DNA of 39,688 nt from Pasteurellaceae bacterium 15-036681 (GTDB lineage: Bacteria; Pseudomonadota; Gammaproteobacteria; Enterobacterales; Pasteurellaceae), in assembly GCA_002002485.1 (NCBI GenBank), contig MQVI01000021.1, positions 1 to 39,688 of the forward strand. The letters are read 5' to 3'. Below, piece after piece: positions 6,453-15,357 of this stretch; position 1 is the stretch's first letter, and each line of letters begins with the position of its first letter. Position numbers and translations under genes: made by a program. The notes beneath the pieces are model-generated. The model made no database searches, had not been told where the DNA came from, and saw nothing but the letters and a program-made list of their open reading frames with translations.

Positions 6453-8441
6453 ATGCAATATCTTTCAGGCAGACCATTTCCACTAGGTAGCCGAATAACT
6501 GAAATTAATGGTAATCATGGTGTCAATTTTGCGCTATTTTCGCGTCATGCAACAGCAGTTGACCTTTGCTTATTTTTAGAAAATAGCAAAGAAATTCGTC
6601 TACCTATGATAAAAACTGACGAAATTTGGCATATATTTGTGGTGGGATTAACGGCTGGGGCTCAATACGGCTTTCGTGTGAACGGTCCAAGAAATGAAGA
6701 GAAAGGTGCTCTATTTAATCCAGCTAAATTACTTGTTGATCCTTATGCGAATGCCATTGAAGGAACTCCAAACTTATCTAATGACAATGCTGTACGTTGG
6801 TTTCAGTGGGATGATCTCCGCGATAATGGGCATATAGCGCCAAAATCAATCGTAGTTGATCGCCATAATTTTGATTGGGAGGGTGATAATAAACCATTCA
6901 CCCCTTGGGCTGAAACGATTATTTATGAAGCTCACGTTAAAGGTTTCAGCAAGCTAAATCCAGAAATACCTACGGAAATAGCTGGCACTTTTACTGGAAT
7001 AGCACACCCAACATCAATTAAGCACTTAAAGCGCTTAGGTATTACAGCAATAGAATTGCTACCAATTACTTACCATATTGATGAAACTCATTTACAGCGC
7101 CAAGGGCTATGTAATTACTGGGGATATAACGTTCTTGGACATTTTGCTGTTGACTCAAAACTTGCATCAAATAAGCAAAATCCACTGACTGAATTCAAAC
7201 AGATGGTAAAAGCACTACATAGAGAGGGCATTGAAGTCATTATGGATGTGGTGTTTAACCACACTGCCGAAGCAGGTAAAGATGGACCTATACTCTCTCA
7301 GCGAGGTATCGATAATGAAGCTTACTATTGGCTGACAGACAATAGTGAATATTTAAACTGGACTGGTTGTGGTAATACTCTCAATGTTTCTGCTGATATT
7401 GCTGTGCTACGTTGGGTTATTGATTGCCTGTGTTACTGGGTTAAAGAATGTCATATAGATGGCTTCCGTTTCGATTTAGCTTGTGTACTCGGCAGAACGC
7501 CAACGTTTTCAGAAAAATCAGCATTTTTTACTGCAATTTCAAGTAATTCAACTCTTGCTCATGTGAAATTAATTGCCGAACCTTGGGATATCGGTTGGGG
7601 TGGATATCAGTTGGGAGCATTTCCCAAACCTTTTGCAGAATGGAATGATCGCTATCGTGATGATATGCGTCGTTTCTTTTTGCAAACAAGCGGTAACTTA
7701 GCAACATTTGTTCGCAGATTTGCAGGAAGTGATGATATTTTCGCGTCTAAGCGTTTACCATCGAATAGCGTGAATTACATTACTTCGCACGATGGTTTTA
7801 CTCTTCAAGATCTAGTGAGCTACAACGATAAGCATAATTGGGCAAATGGTGAAGAAAATCGTGATGGTCATAGCGATAATATCAGCAATAATTATGGCGT
7901 GGAAGGAGAAACCACAGATCCTACTATTTTCGCAATACGAGACACAAGTCGCAGAGCACTACTTGCAACGCTACTATTGTCAGGTGGAACGCCAATGTTA
8001 CTTGCAGGAGATGAGCTTGGGCATAGCCAACAGGGAAATAATAATAGTTATTGTCAAGATAACGAACTCACATGGATTAATTGGCAAAAAGCTGACCAAT
8101 CATTAATTGACTACACAGCTCAACTAATCCAAATTCGCAAGCAGATTCCACTACTATCTAAATATAATCAATGGTGGACGAACGATAAAGTTCAATGGCT
8201 TAAAGCAAACTGCGAGCATTTACAATTTAATGACTGGCATGATCATTCAACCAAAGCAATCCAAATTTTATTAGAAGATCATTGGTTAATCTTAATTAAT
8301 GCAAAACAGGAAACACAAAAATTTTTACTGCCTAAAGGACGATGGAAAGTCTTATTAGGTGAAGAAAAAGCGACTCTTATGACAGACACGCAAGCAGTTA
8401 CTCTCAGCAACATCGGGGTATGCGTCCTTCAAAGATTTTAA
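6453..8441 (+). CDS. glgX: Glycogen debranching enzyme
   Basis: Hydrolyses alpha-1,6 branch points in limit dextrins made by glycogen phosphorylase. 662 residues, close to the 657 of E. coli GlgX. An N-terminal CBM48 module (to about 150) precedes a GH13 barrel with catalytic D341 (GFRFDLACVLGR), E376 (IAEPWDIGWGGYQLG) and D447 (TSHDGFTLQDLVSY). The ATG at 6453 follows AAAGG. It is 121 bp after glgB and 27 bp before glgC. A debranching enzyme normally works with glycogen phosphorylase, but glgP is not found in this operon. Confidence 0.95.
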   Translation: MQYLSGRPFPLGSRITEINGNHGVNFALFSRHATAVDLCLFLENSKEIRLPMIKTDEIWHIFVVGLTAGAQYGFRVNGPRNEEKGALFNPAKLLVDPYANAIEGTPNLSNDNAVRWFQWDDLRDNGHIAPKSIVVDRHNFDWEGDNKPFTPWAETIIYEAHVKGFSKLNPEIPTEIAGTFTGIAHPTSIKHLKRLGITAIELLPITYHIDETHLQRQGLCNYWGYNVLGHFAVDSKLASNKQNPLTEFKQMVKALHREGIEVIMDVVFNHTAEAGKDGPILSQRGIDNEAYYWLTDNSEYLNWTGCGNTLNVSADIAVLRWVIDCLCYWVKECHIDGFRFDLACVLGRTPTFSEKSAFFTAISSNSTLAHVKLIAEPWDIGWGGYQLGAFPKPFAEWNDRYRDDMRRFFLQTSGNLATFVRRFAGSDDIFASKRLPSNSVNYITSHDGFTLQDLVSYNDKHNWANGEENRDGHSDNISNNYGVEGETTDPTIFAIRDTSRRALLATLLLSGGTPMLLAGDELGHSQQGNNNSYCQDNELTWINWQKADQSLIDYTAQLIQIRKQIPLLSKYNQWWTNDKVQWLKANCEHLQFNDWHDHSTKAIQILLEDHWLILINAKQETQKFLLPKGRWKVLLGEEKATLMTDTQAVTLSNIGVCVLQRF

Positions 8442-8468
8442 AAATAACATTTATTTGGAGATAACAAC

Positions 8469-9782
8469 ATGCTCAAACAGGAAGCATCAACAAGCAGACG
8501 TAATTTGACGGAACATACTTTAGTTCTGATTTTAGCCGGTGGTCGCGGTTCTCGCCTATATGAATTAACAGATAAACGCGCAAAACCTGCTGTTTATTTT
8601 GGTGGTAGTCGCCGTATTATTGATTTTGCATTGTCAAACTGTATCAACTCAAACTTGTTAAAAGTAGGGGTTGTCACTCAGTACGCAGCTCATTCGTTAC
8701 TACGCCATTTACAACGTGGCTGGTCTTTCTTACCTTATGAACGTAATCAATATATTGATATGCTCCCTGCTCGCCAACAAATTGATGATCAAACATGGTA
8801 TCGAGGTACGGCAGATGCAGTTTATCAAAACATGGAAATGATGAAATCACACTATCGTCCAAAATACGTAGTGATCTTAGCTGGTGACCATATCTACAAA
8901 ATGAATTATGCAAGAATGCTTGAAGATCACGTTGATTCAGGTGCGAAATGTACTGTGGGCTGTATCGAGGTTCCTCGTGAACAGGCAAGCGAATTTGGTG
9001 TAATGGCAGTGAATGAAAAATTGAAAGTGGAAGCTTTTGTTGAGAAACCAACAAATCCACCAGCAATGCCAGATAAACCTGAATCATCATTAGCCTCTAT
9101 GGGTATCTACGTATTTGACGCAGACTATCTATATGAAATGTTAGAAAAAGAAGTTTCTAATCCAGATACTTCTCATGACTTTGGTAAAGATATTATTCCA
9201 AAAGCAGTAGAACAAGGTGTTATCTATGCACATCCTTTCGAACGATCTTGTGAAGGTCGTAGCACAACAGGCTCGATTTATTGGCGTGATGTGGGCACTA
9301 TTGATAGCTATTGGTCTGCACACATGGATCTAGTGACTGAAAAACCGCAACTTGATTTATATGATGAATCTTGGCCAATCCATGGTCGTCCACAACAAAC
9401 TGCTCCAGCACGTTTCTTCTATAAAAAAACGCGCGCGCATACATTGGATAACTCACTTATTGCAGGTGGCTGTATTATCACTGATGCAGAAATTAGTAGT
9501 TCTGTATTATTTAATAGAGTTAACGTTGGTGAAGATTCTATCATTGAAGAAAGCGTTATTTTGCCACAAGTAACTGTTGGCAAAAATTGTGTGATCAAGC
9601 GAGCGGTTATCGATCGTCATTGCGTTATTCCTGATGGTTTACAAATCGGTATTAATCTAGAAACAGATGCTAAATATTTCCGTATCAGTAAAGGCGGAGT
9701 CGTACTTGTTTGTAGAAAAATGTTAGAGAAATATGCAAAAGAAAATCCACCAATAATCGAGGGCTTTGAAACCCGAACATAA
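8469..9782 (+). CDS. glgC: Glucose-1-phosphate adenylyltransferase (ADP-glucose synthase)
   Basis: Makes ADP-glucose from ATP and glucose-1-phosphate, the committed and allosterically controlled step of glycogen synthesis. 437 residues. The nucleotidyltransferase loop LAGGRGSRLYELTDKRAKPA is at 22-41; K39 matches the fructose-1,6-bisphosphate activator lysine of E. coli GlgC. VEAFVEKPTNPP contains the substrate-binding lysine. The C-terminal half is a left-handed beta helix (NSLIAGGCIITDAEIS... VNVGEDSIIEESVIL). TTTGGAGA precedes the ATG. It is followed 72 bp later by glgA. Confidence 0.95.
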   Translation: MLKQEASTSRRNLTEHTLVLILAGGRGSRLYELTDKRAKPAVYFGGSRRIIDFALSNCINSNLLKVGVVTQYAAHSLLRHLQRGWSFLPYERNQYIDMLPARQQIDDQTWYRGTADAVYQNMEMMKSHYRPKYVVILAGDHIYKMNYARMLEDHVDSGAKCTVGCIEVPREQASEFGVMAVNEKLKVEAFVEKPTNPPAMPDKPESSLASMGIYVFDADYLYEMLEKEVSNPDTSHDFGKDIIPKAVEQGVIYAHPFERSCEGRSTTGSIYWRDVGTIDSYWSAHMDLVTEKPQLDLYDESWPIHGRPQQTAPARFFYKKTRAHTLDNSLIAGGCIITDAEISSSVLFNRVNVGEDSIIEESVILPQVTVGKNCVIKRAVIDRHCVIPDGLQIGINLETDAKYFRISKGGVVLVCRKMLEKYAKENPPIIEGFETRT

Positions 9783-9854
9783 CTTGCTAATATCCCATCT
9801 TAACTGGAGATGGGACTTTCCTTTCATAATTCAAACACAACGGTTAATACTCAA

Positions 9855-11285
9855 ATGAAAATTTTACATGTTTGTTCAGAAATGTATCCACTGATAAAAA
9901 CAGGTGGATTAGCGGATGTCATGGGAGCCCTTCCTTATGCTCAGCAAGCGACAGGCAATGATCCTCGTGTATTGCTCCCCTATTTTCCTCAAGTGGCTGA
10001 GAAACTTGGTGAGACAGTTGAAGTCGCAACTATCGGTACCTTTGCAGGTGTAATAACATTACGTTTTGCTTATTTAAACGGTTTAGGTGTCTATGTGATT
10101 GATGCACCACACCTATTTAATCGTCGCTTGCCTTATTACGACGATAATTATAACGATTATATCGATAACTATAAGCGTTTTGCACTACTTGGCTATATTG
10201 GTGCTCAAATTGCGCAAGGTTTAGATCATTGGTGGGGACGAGCAGATATTCTACATGCTCACGATTGGCAAGCAGGACTTGCATGTGCCTACTTAAAAAG
10301 CTGGCATAGCCCTGTAAAAAGCGTGTTTACCATTCACAATATTGCCTATACAGGCCGTTTTCAAGCTTATCATTTATCAGAACTTGGTTTGCCTTGGGAA
10401 TATTTTAATCCAAATGGACTAGAATTTTACGGTGAGATCTCTTATTTGAAAGCAGGTTTATATTATGCGGATCGCATTACAACCGTAAGTCCAACCTATG
10501 CAAGAGAGATCACAGAACAAATTGCAGGTGCTGGCATGCACGGTTTACTTCAAACTCGCCAAGCAGAAGACCGTCTACGTGGTATCTTAAATGGTGTTGA
10601 TGATGAAGTATGGAATCCAGAAACAGATAGCAACATCATTGCAAACTATCGCCCAAACTATATGCATGGCAAAGCTAAAAACAAAGCTGAACTGCAACGT
10701 TATTTTGGTTTACCTGAAAATAAAGATGCGCTATTGATGGTAATGGTAACTCGCTTAACCGAACAAAAAGGCGCTGATTTCTTACTAGCTAAAGTTGATG
10801 AGATTATGCAGCATAATGTACAGCTTGTCGTTCTTGGTAGTGGTTCACCTGATTTAGAATGGGCATTAGGAGAAGCACGTAATCGTTATCCTGAAAAAAT
10901 CGGCATTAAGATTGGCTATGATGAAGCGCTTTCCCATCAAATTATTGCAGGTGGCGATGTTATTCTAGTACCTAGTCGCTTTGAGCCTTGCGGTCTAACT
11001 CAGCTTTATGGTTTAAAATACGGCACACTTCCACTTGTACGCCGTACTGGTGGTTTAGCTGATACAGTTGTTGATAGCCACAAAGAAAGTATTGAAAATC
11101 GCAGTGCAACAGGATTTGTATTTAATAACCCAACACCTGATGATTTCTACGATGCTGTTCTACGTGCGATCAGTTTATGGAATAAGAATAAATTGTGGTC
11201 AAGTGTTCGTCAAAATGCTCTGGCACAAGACTTCGGTTGGCCTAAAGTTGCAGAGCAATATCAAGCCTTGTATAACAAGATCTAA
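9855..11285 (+). CDS. glgA: Glycogen synthase (ADP-glucose type, GT5)
   Basis: Elongates alpha-1,4-glucan from ADP-glucose. From the ATG at 9855 the protein is 476 residues and begins MKILHVCSEMYPLIKTGGLA, placing the substrate lysine at K15 as in the 477-residue E. coli enzyme. An in-frame ATG at 9810 directly abuts GGAG with no spacer and would add 15 unmatched residues, so it is less likely, although the Shine-Dalgarno at 9855 is weak. The GT-B C-terminal domain has FEPCGLTQLYGLKYG with the catalytic glutamate and GTLPLVRRTGGLADTV. Last gene of the operon here; a palindromic repeat follows instead of glgP. Confidence 0.94.
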   Translation: MKILHVCSEMYPLIKTGGLADVMGALPYAQQATGNDPRVLLPYFPQVAEKLGETVEVATIGTFAGVITLRFAYLNGLGVYVIDAPHLFNRRLPYYDDNYNDYIDNYKRFALLGYIGAQIAQGLDHWWGRADILHAHDWQAGLACAYLKSWHSPVKSVFTIHNIAYTGRFQAYHLSELGLPWEYFNPNGLEFYGEISYLKAGLYYADRITTVSPTYAREITEQIAGAGMHGLLQTRQAEDRLRGILNGVDDEVWNPETDSNIIANYRPNYMHGKAKNKAELQRYFGLPENKDALLMVMVTRLTEQKGADFLLAKVDEIMQHNVQLVVLGSGSPDLEWALGEARNRYPEKIGIKIGYDEALSHQIIAGGDVILVPSRFEPCGLTQLYGLKYGTLPLVRRTGGLADTVVDSHKESIENRSATGFVFNNPTPDDFYDAVLRAISLWNKNKLWSSVRQNALAQDFGWPKVAEQYQALYNKI

Positions 11286-11299
11286 ATCACATCAATAAT

Positions 11300-11367
11300 G
11301 TAGGGTGCGAGTAAACGCGCTTTATCAGATATGATAAAGTCCAATGGTGCGCTCACGCGTACCCTAC
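11300..11367 (+). repeat. Palindromic intergenic repeat (MITE-like) after glgA
   Basis: The ends GTAGGGT (11300-11306) and ACCCTAC (11361-11367) are inverted, followed inward by GCG-rich arms (GCGAGTAAACGCGC and GTGCGCTCACGCGT) and an inner hairpin CTTTATC/GATAAAG (11320-11326/11333-11339). Elements with GTAGGGTGCG termini are widespread short palindromic repeats in Gram-negative genomes. In this position it may also act as the 3' stabiliser of the glg mRNA. Copy number cannot be judged from one window. Confidence 0.6.
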
Positions 11368-11417
11368 GATTTAACATCTCTTTTTGCAAAATTTTCCAAA
11401 AATCAAACCGCTTATTC

Positions 11418-11446
11418 TTTACAAACCCCATTTGGATCTATATAAT
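11418..11446 (+). promoter_or_regulatory. Promoter of guaB
   Basis: TTTACA (11418-11423), a 17-bp spacer and a perfect TATAAT (11441-11446), followed by TCGCTCGC. The start would be near 11453, leaving a leader of about 50 nt with AAGGA ahead of the ATG. The GC-rich discriminator suits growth-rate control, which is known for guaB in enteric bacteria. No PurR operator was seen between 11368 and 11503. Confidence 0.7.
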
Positions 11447-11503
11447 TCGCTCGCAATTTTTCCAGTTCAATTTTATTAATCTTACAATTTAAGGAACTAT
11501 TGC

Positions 11504-12967
11504 ATGCTACGCGTAATTAAAGAAGCCCTCACATTCGATGATGTTCTTCTTGTCCCTGCACATTCTACTGTGCTTCCAAATACTGCAAATCTTTCAACCC
11601 AACTTACCAAAGAAATCCGCTTAAATATCCCTATGCTTTCAGCTGCAATGGATACTGTAACTGAAACTAAACTTGCTATCTCTTTAGCACAAGAAGGCGG
11701 TATCGGTTTTATCCACAAAAATATGACGATTGAACGCCAAGCTGATCGTGTGCGTAAAGTGAAAAAATTTGAAAGCGGTATCGTATCTGAGCCAGTAACA
11801 GTCTCACCAGACTTGACTTTAGGCGAACTAGCCGAATTAGTGAAGAAAAATGGTTTTGCAGGCTATCCTGTTGTGGATGCTGAAGATAACTTAGTTGGTA
11901 TTATTACAGGCCGCGACACACGCTTTGTTCGTGATCTTAGTAAACCTGTTTCAGAGGTTATGACGAAAAAAGAACGTCTGGTAACAATTAAAGAGGGTGC
12001 AAAACGCGAAGAAATTCTAGATCTCATGCACGAACATAGAGTTGAAAAAGTTTTAATGGTCGATGATAACTTTAAACTTAAAGGTATGATCACAGTTAAA
12101 GACTTCCAAAAAGCAGAACGCAAACCAAACGCGTGTAAAGACGAATTCGGTCGCTTACGCGTAGGTGCTGCTGTAGGTGCTGCACCTGGTAATGAAGAGC
12201 GTATTGAAGCATTAGTTCAAGCTGGTGTTGATATTCTATTAATCGACTCTTCACACGGTCATTCTGAAGGCGTTTTACAACGTGTTCGTGAAACTCGTGC
12301 AAAATATCCTAACCTTCCAATTATTGCTGGTAACGTAGCAACAGCTGAAGGCGCAATCGCGCTTGCAGATGCTGGCGCAAGCGCAGTTAAAATCGGTATC
12401 GGTCCTGGTTCAATCTGTACAACACGTATCGTAACAGGTGTAGGTGTGCCACAAATCACAGCTATCGCAGACGCAGCTGAAGCATTAAAAGATCGAGGTA
12501 TTCCTGTGATCGCTGACGGTGGTATCCGTTATTCAGGTGATATTGCAAAAGCAATCGCGGCAGGTGCTGCTTGTGTAATGGTCGGTTCAATGTTCGCTGG
12601 TACTGAAGAAGCGCCAGGTGAAATCGAGCTTTATCAAGGCCGTGCATTTAAATCATATCGTGGTATGGGTTCATTAGGTGCCATGTCTAAAGGTTCTTCA
12701 GACCGTTACTTCCAATCTGATAACGCAGCAGATAAATTAGTACCAGAAGGTATTGAAGGCCGTATTCCTTACAAAGGTTTCTTAAAAGAAATTATTCATC
12801 AACAAATGGGCGGTTTACGCTCGTGTATGGGTTTAACTGGCTGTGCAACTATTGATGAACTTCGTACTAAAGCACAATTTGTACGCATTAGTGGTGCAGG
12901 TATCAAAGAGAGCCATGTTCACGATGTAACCATCACTAAAGAAGCGCCAAACTATCGTATGGCATAA
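11504..12967 (+). CDS. guaB: Inosine-5'-monophosphate dehydrogenase
   Basis: Oxidises IMP to XMP with NAD+, the first committed step to GMP. 487 residues, the usual bacterial length. Residues about 10-90 and 205-480 form the TIM barrel; 90-205 carry two CBS domains ([21 protein letters not shown] and [21 protein letters not shown]). The catalytic cysteine is C305 in GPGSICTTR, with the GVGVPQ and GRIPYKG loops present. AAGGA precedes the ATG. It has its own promoter and terminator. Its usual operon partner guaA is displaced by about 2.4 kb, with three unrelated genes between. Confidence 0.97.
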   Translation: MLRVIKEALTFDDVLLVPAHSTVLPNTANLSTQLTKEIRLNIPMLSAAMDTVTETKLAISLAQEGGIGFIHKNMTIERQADRVRKVKKFESGIVSEPVTVSPDLTLGELAELVKKNGFAGYPVVDAEDNLVGIITGRDTRFVRDLSKPVSEVMTKKERLVTIKEGAKREEILDLMHEHRVEKVLMVDDNFKLKGMITVKDFQKAERKPNACKDEFGRLRVGAAVGAAPGNEERIEALVQAGVDILLIDSSHGHSEGVLQRVRETRAKYPNLPIIAGNVATAEGAIALADAGASAVKIGIGPGSICTTRIVTGVGVPQITAIADAAEALKDRGIPVIADGGIRYSGDIAKAIAAGAACVMVGSMFAGTEEAPGEIELYQGRAFKSYRGMGSLGAMSKGSSDRYFQSDNAADKLVPEGIEGRIPYKGFLKEIIHQQMGGLRSCMGLTGCATIDELRTKAQFVRISGAGIKESHVHDVTITKEAPNYRMA

Positions 12968-12983
12968 TTTGCTTCAATAAAAA

Positions 12984-13015
12984 GTAAGGGCGCCTAGAGC
13001 GTCCTTACCTATTTT
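12984..13015 (+). terminator. Intrinsic terminator of guaB
   Basis: GTAAGGGCGC (12984-12993) pairs with GCGTCCTTAC (12999-13008) with one G-T pair and a five-base loop, followed by CTATTTT. It would separate guaB transcription from the inserted genes and guaA. Confidence 0.75.
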
Positions 13016-13055
13016 GATATATAATTCGGTTTTTAACCTATTCTTCACAATTATA

Positions 13056-13487
13056 ATGAATTTTAAACGTCTTTTTGCTATCGGATTTGCATCTACCCTA
13101 CTTGCAGCTTGTGGTAGCAATTCAAATAATTTTACCCAAACAGATTTAAAAGCCGAACTGTATAACGGTTATTGGGCAATGGAACCTGTGGATGATATCC
13201 ACCGAGTGATTAAATTCCAGCCTAACGGTGCAGTAACTATTTATGATTACACTTGCAATAGCCGTAATGGTTATGACTATACATTAAATGAAACCGAAAC
13301 CGTTTATCTTTCCAAAATTAAAGATAACCAATTTACGATAGCAGACAACAAGAAAAAATCGTTTGCTCGTTTGGATATCGTCAATGCAAATAGACAAGTA
13401 TTACAAGCAAGACAACGTTTTATAGATACAGGCACAACACTGAATTTATATTACCGAAATATGGTTGGTGCAAGACCGATTTGTTAA
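13056..13487 (+). CDS. Small lipoprotein of unknown function
   Basis: 143 residues from the ATG at 13056. The N-terminus MNFKRLFAIGFASTLLAACG is a lipoprotein signal with lipobox LAAC and acylated cysteine C19, followed by Ser/Asn, which suggests outer-membrane sorting. An in-frame TTG at 13014 would place 14 extra residues ahead of the signal and is rejected. The mature part (LKAELYNGYWAMEPVDDI, then IKFQPNGAVTIYDYTCNSRNGYDY) looks like a small beta-rich domain with two cysteines; I do not recognise the family. No clear Shine-Dalgarno is visible. TATAAT at 13020-13025 could be a -10, but a matching -35 is not evident. The stop codon overlaps an uptake signal. Confidence 0.7.
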   Translation: MNFKRLFAIGFASTLLAACGSNSNNFTQTDLKAELYNGYWAMEPVDDIHRVIKFQPNGAVTIYDYTCNSRNGYDYTLNETETVYLSKIKDNQFTIADNKKKSFARLDIVNANRQVLQARQRFIDTGTTLNLYYRNMVGARPIC

Positions 13488-13495
13488 CAAGCGGT
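13487..13495 (+). other. DNA uptake signal sequence (Apl type)
   Basis: Exact ACAAGCGGT directly after the lipoprotein stop codon. One of seven exact copies in the window. Confidence 0.8.
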
Positions 13496-13532
13496 TCGTT
13501 TTAAGCAAACTTTTGCAAAATAGGGAAATATT

Positions 13533-14201
13533 ATGTTACAAGCAATTATTTTTGATATGGATGGCGTGATTGTTGATACCGAATATGTTGAATTTACGCT
13601 ACAAAAGGATTTTATTACTCAAATTCAAGAACATAATAACCCTATTTCACACACTGAATATTCGGAAGTTGTGGGCAAATCGCTTAAAGATATTCCTGAA
13701 ATAATTAAAAAATTGAGTGGTTCAAGTTTACCACTTGACGAAATTCGCACTCGATATTATGACTTTTTCAAACAAATTTTCAGCAATATCGATTACCGCA
13801 CAATTTTTCGTAGTGAGATTACGCCAATTATCCAATTTGCCAAACAAAATAATATCAAACTGGCTGTAGCATCTTCTTCGGCTTTAGATCATATTCACAA
13901 CATTCTCACCTGTTGTGGCATTAAAGATGATTTTGATTTAATTGTGAGCGGTGAAATATTTGAAAATAGCAAACCCGATCCGACAATCTATCACTATACA
14001 TTAGAAAAACTCGGCGTAGCTCCTGAAAACACCGTCTCAATCGAAGATTCTTACTATGGAATGGTCTCCGCCAAAGGTGCCAATTTAAAGGTGATTGGCT
14101 ATGAAGAAACCCGAATGCAGATAGACCAATCATTAGCGGATTATATGGGCAAAGATATGGTAGAGATTTTAGGTGTGATAAAAAAACTACATTCAAAATA
14201 G
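13533..14201 (+). CDS. HAD-superfamily phosphatase, beta-phosphoglucomutase-like
   Basis: 222 residues. Motif I is DMDGVIVDT with nucleophile D8 and acid/base D10; motif II is VASSS; motif III contains K of SKPDPTIYHYTLEKLGV; motif IV is IEDSYYGMVSAK. The helical cap after motif I (residues 15-85) places it in subfamily IA, near beta-phosphoglucomutase and sugar-phosphate phosphatases. The substrate cannot be assigned from sequence. AGGGAAA precedes the ATG. It lies 45 bp after the lipoprotein and ten bases before the nuclease gene, inside the segment that separates guaB from guaA, and is likely co-transcribed with the nuclease. Confidence 0.85.
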   Translation: MLQAIIFDMDGVIVDTEYVEFTLQKDFITQIQEHNNPISHTEYSEVVGKSLKDIPEIIKKLSGSSLPLDEIRTRYYDFFKQIFSNIDYRTIFRSEITPIIQFAKQNNIKLAVASSSALDHIHNILTCCGIKDDFDLIVSGEIFENSKPDPTIYHYTLEKLGVAPENTVSIEDSYYGMVSAKGANLKVIGYEETRMQIDQSLADYMGKDMVEILGVIKKLHSK

Positions 14202-14211
14202 AGAAAATAAG

Positions 14212-15333
14212 ATGAACAATATTGAGCAAACCACATCGAACTTTATACAGATTGTCGAGATGATTCAAACATCTCGATCAAATGCTGTTCGTGCAGTCAA
14301 TGCTGAATTGGTAAATCTTTATTGGAATGTGGGCGCTTATGTTAGCCACAAACTAAAACAGGCGGAATGGGGGGATAAGACTGTTCGTGAATTAGCAGTA
14401 TTTATCCAACAAAACTATCCTGATTTAAAAGGTTTTAATCGAGCAGGTTTATATAGAATGGTTCAATTCTATGATACCTATGCACTTGAAGAATTTGTCG
14501 CTCCAGTGGTGAGACAATTACAAAAAAGTCAATCTGAAATTGTCGCCACAACGTGGCGACAAATTAAAACTTCAAACGATTTACCAATCGTCGCCACAAT
14601 GGGGCGACAATTAGAAATGTTTGATATTCGGGAAACAATTCTGACAAAACTAAGTTGGTCGCATCATCGAATAATTTTTTCACGCTGTAAATTACCAGAA
14701 GAACGAGAATTTTATATCCATTTAACAGTAAAAGAAAATTACACTGTTCGAGAATTAGATCGCCAAATATCCTCTTGTTTATTCGAACGCACAATGCTCG
14801 GTAATAAACAGTTAAATTTATCTCCTGCTTTGCAAGAGTTTAATCAAGATCTAACTAATATTTTCAAAGATCAATATATCTTTGACTTTTTAAATCTGCC
14901 AGAACCTTATAATGAAACCGACCTACAAAAAGGTTTAGTCACTCAAATTAAAAATTTTATTCTTGAACTGGGTAAAGATTTCTTATTTATGGGACAAGAA
15001 TATAAGTTAATGGTCGGCAATAGCGATTTCTTTATCGACTTACTGTTCTATCATCGCGCATTACAATGCCTAGTTGCATTTGAATTAAAAACCGATAAAT
15101 TCCGCCCTGAACATTTGGGGCAATTAAATTTCTATCTTGAGGCCTTAGATCGAGATGTAAAAAGAGAGAATGAAAATCCTAGTATTGGGATTTTATTATG
15201 TAAGGATAAAGACAACGAAGTGGTAGAATACGCCCTAAACCGTAATCTGTCCCCTGCAATGATTGCGGAATATCAGATGTTATTGCCGGATAAAGCGTTG
15301 TTGCAGCAAAAATTACACGAATTACTTAAATAA
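14212..15333 (+). CDS. DUF1016/YhcG-type protein with PDDEXK nuclease domain
   Basis: 373 residues. Residues 5-85 are the DUF1016 N-terminal domain (ELVNLYWNVGAYVSHKL, then WGDKTVRELAVFIQQNYPD and FNRAGLYRMVQFYDTY). Residues about 220-370 are the PDDEXK nuclease fold, with the active-site pattern D in NSDFFIDLLFYHRALQCL and ELK in VAFELKTDKFRPEHLGQLNF. Between them are three short imperfect repeats encoded by palindromic DNA (separate entry). YhcG proteins occur sporadically, often near restriction or other defence genes, and are predicted DNases; their biological role is not firmly established. The ATG follows AGAAAA, ten bases after the HAD stop. guaA starts 24 bp downstream and may depend on this transcript. 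Confidence 0.85.
   Translation: MNNIEQTTSNFIQIVEMIQTSRSNAVRAVNAELVNLYWNVGAYVSHKLKQAEWGDKTVRELAVFIQQNYPDLKGFNRAGLYRMVQFYDTYALEEFVAPVVRQLQKSQSEIVATTWRQIKTSNDLPIVATMGRQLEMFDIRETILTKLSWSHHRIIFSRCKLPEEREFYIHLTVKENYTVRELDRQISSCLFERTMLGNKQLNLSPALQEFNQDLTNIFKDQYIFDFLNLPEPYNETDLQKGLVTQIKNFILELGKDFLFMGQEYKLMVGNSDFFIDLLFYHRALQCLVAFELKTDKFRPEHLGQLNFYLEALDRDVKRENENPSIGILLCKDKDNEVVEYALNRNLSPAMIAEYQMLLPDKALLQQKLHELLK
14497..14608 (+). repeat. Three in-frame palindromic repeats inside the YhcG gene
   Basis: GTCGC-containing palindromes start at 14497, 14542 and 14590, spaced 45 and 48 bp, both multiples of three. The second is perfect: GTCGCCAC (14542-14549), aac, GTGGCGAC (14553-14560). The third is GTCGCCAC (14590-14597), aat, GGGGCGAC (14601-14608). 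The first is degenerate. They encode FVAPVVRQLQ, IVATTWRQIK and IVATMGRQLE, a repeated VA-x-x-x-RQ motif between the DUF1016 and nuclease domains. Confidence 0.8.
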
Positions 15334-15357
15334 TCTTAATCACTAAAAGAGAATACA

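Noticed and set aside
8674-9090. A 138-codon minus-strand frame inside glgC
   Set aside because: It is antisense to strongly conserved glgC sequence and lacks any recognisable motif.
9810-9854. GlgA starting at the ATG at 9810
   Set aside because: GGAG directly abuts this ATG with no spacer, and the start at 9855 puts the substrate lysine at position 15 as in E. coli GlgA.
14497-14608. A CRISPR-like array in the YhcG gene
   Set aside because: There are only three degenerate units, in frame inside a coding sequence, with no conserved full repeat or spacers and no cas genes nearby.
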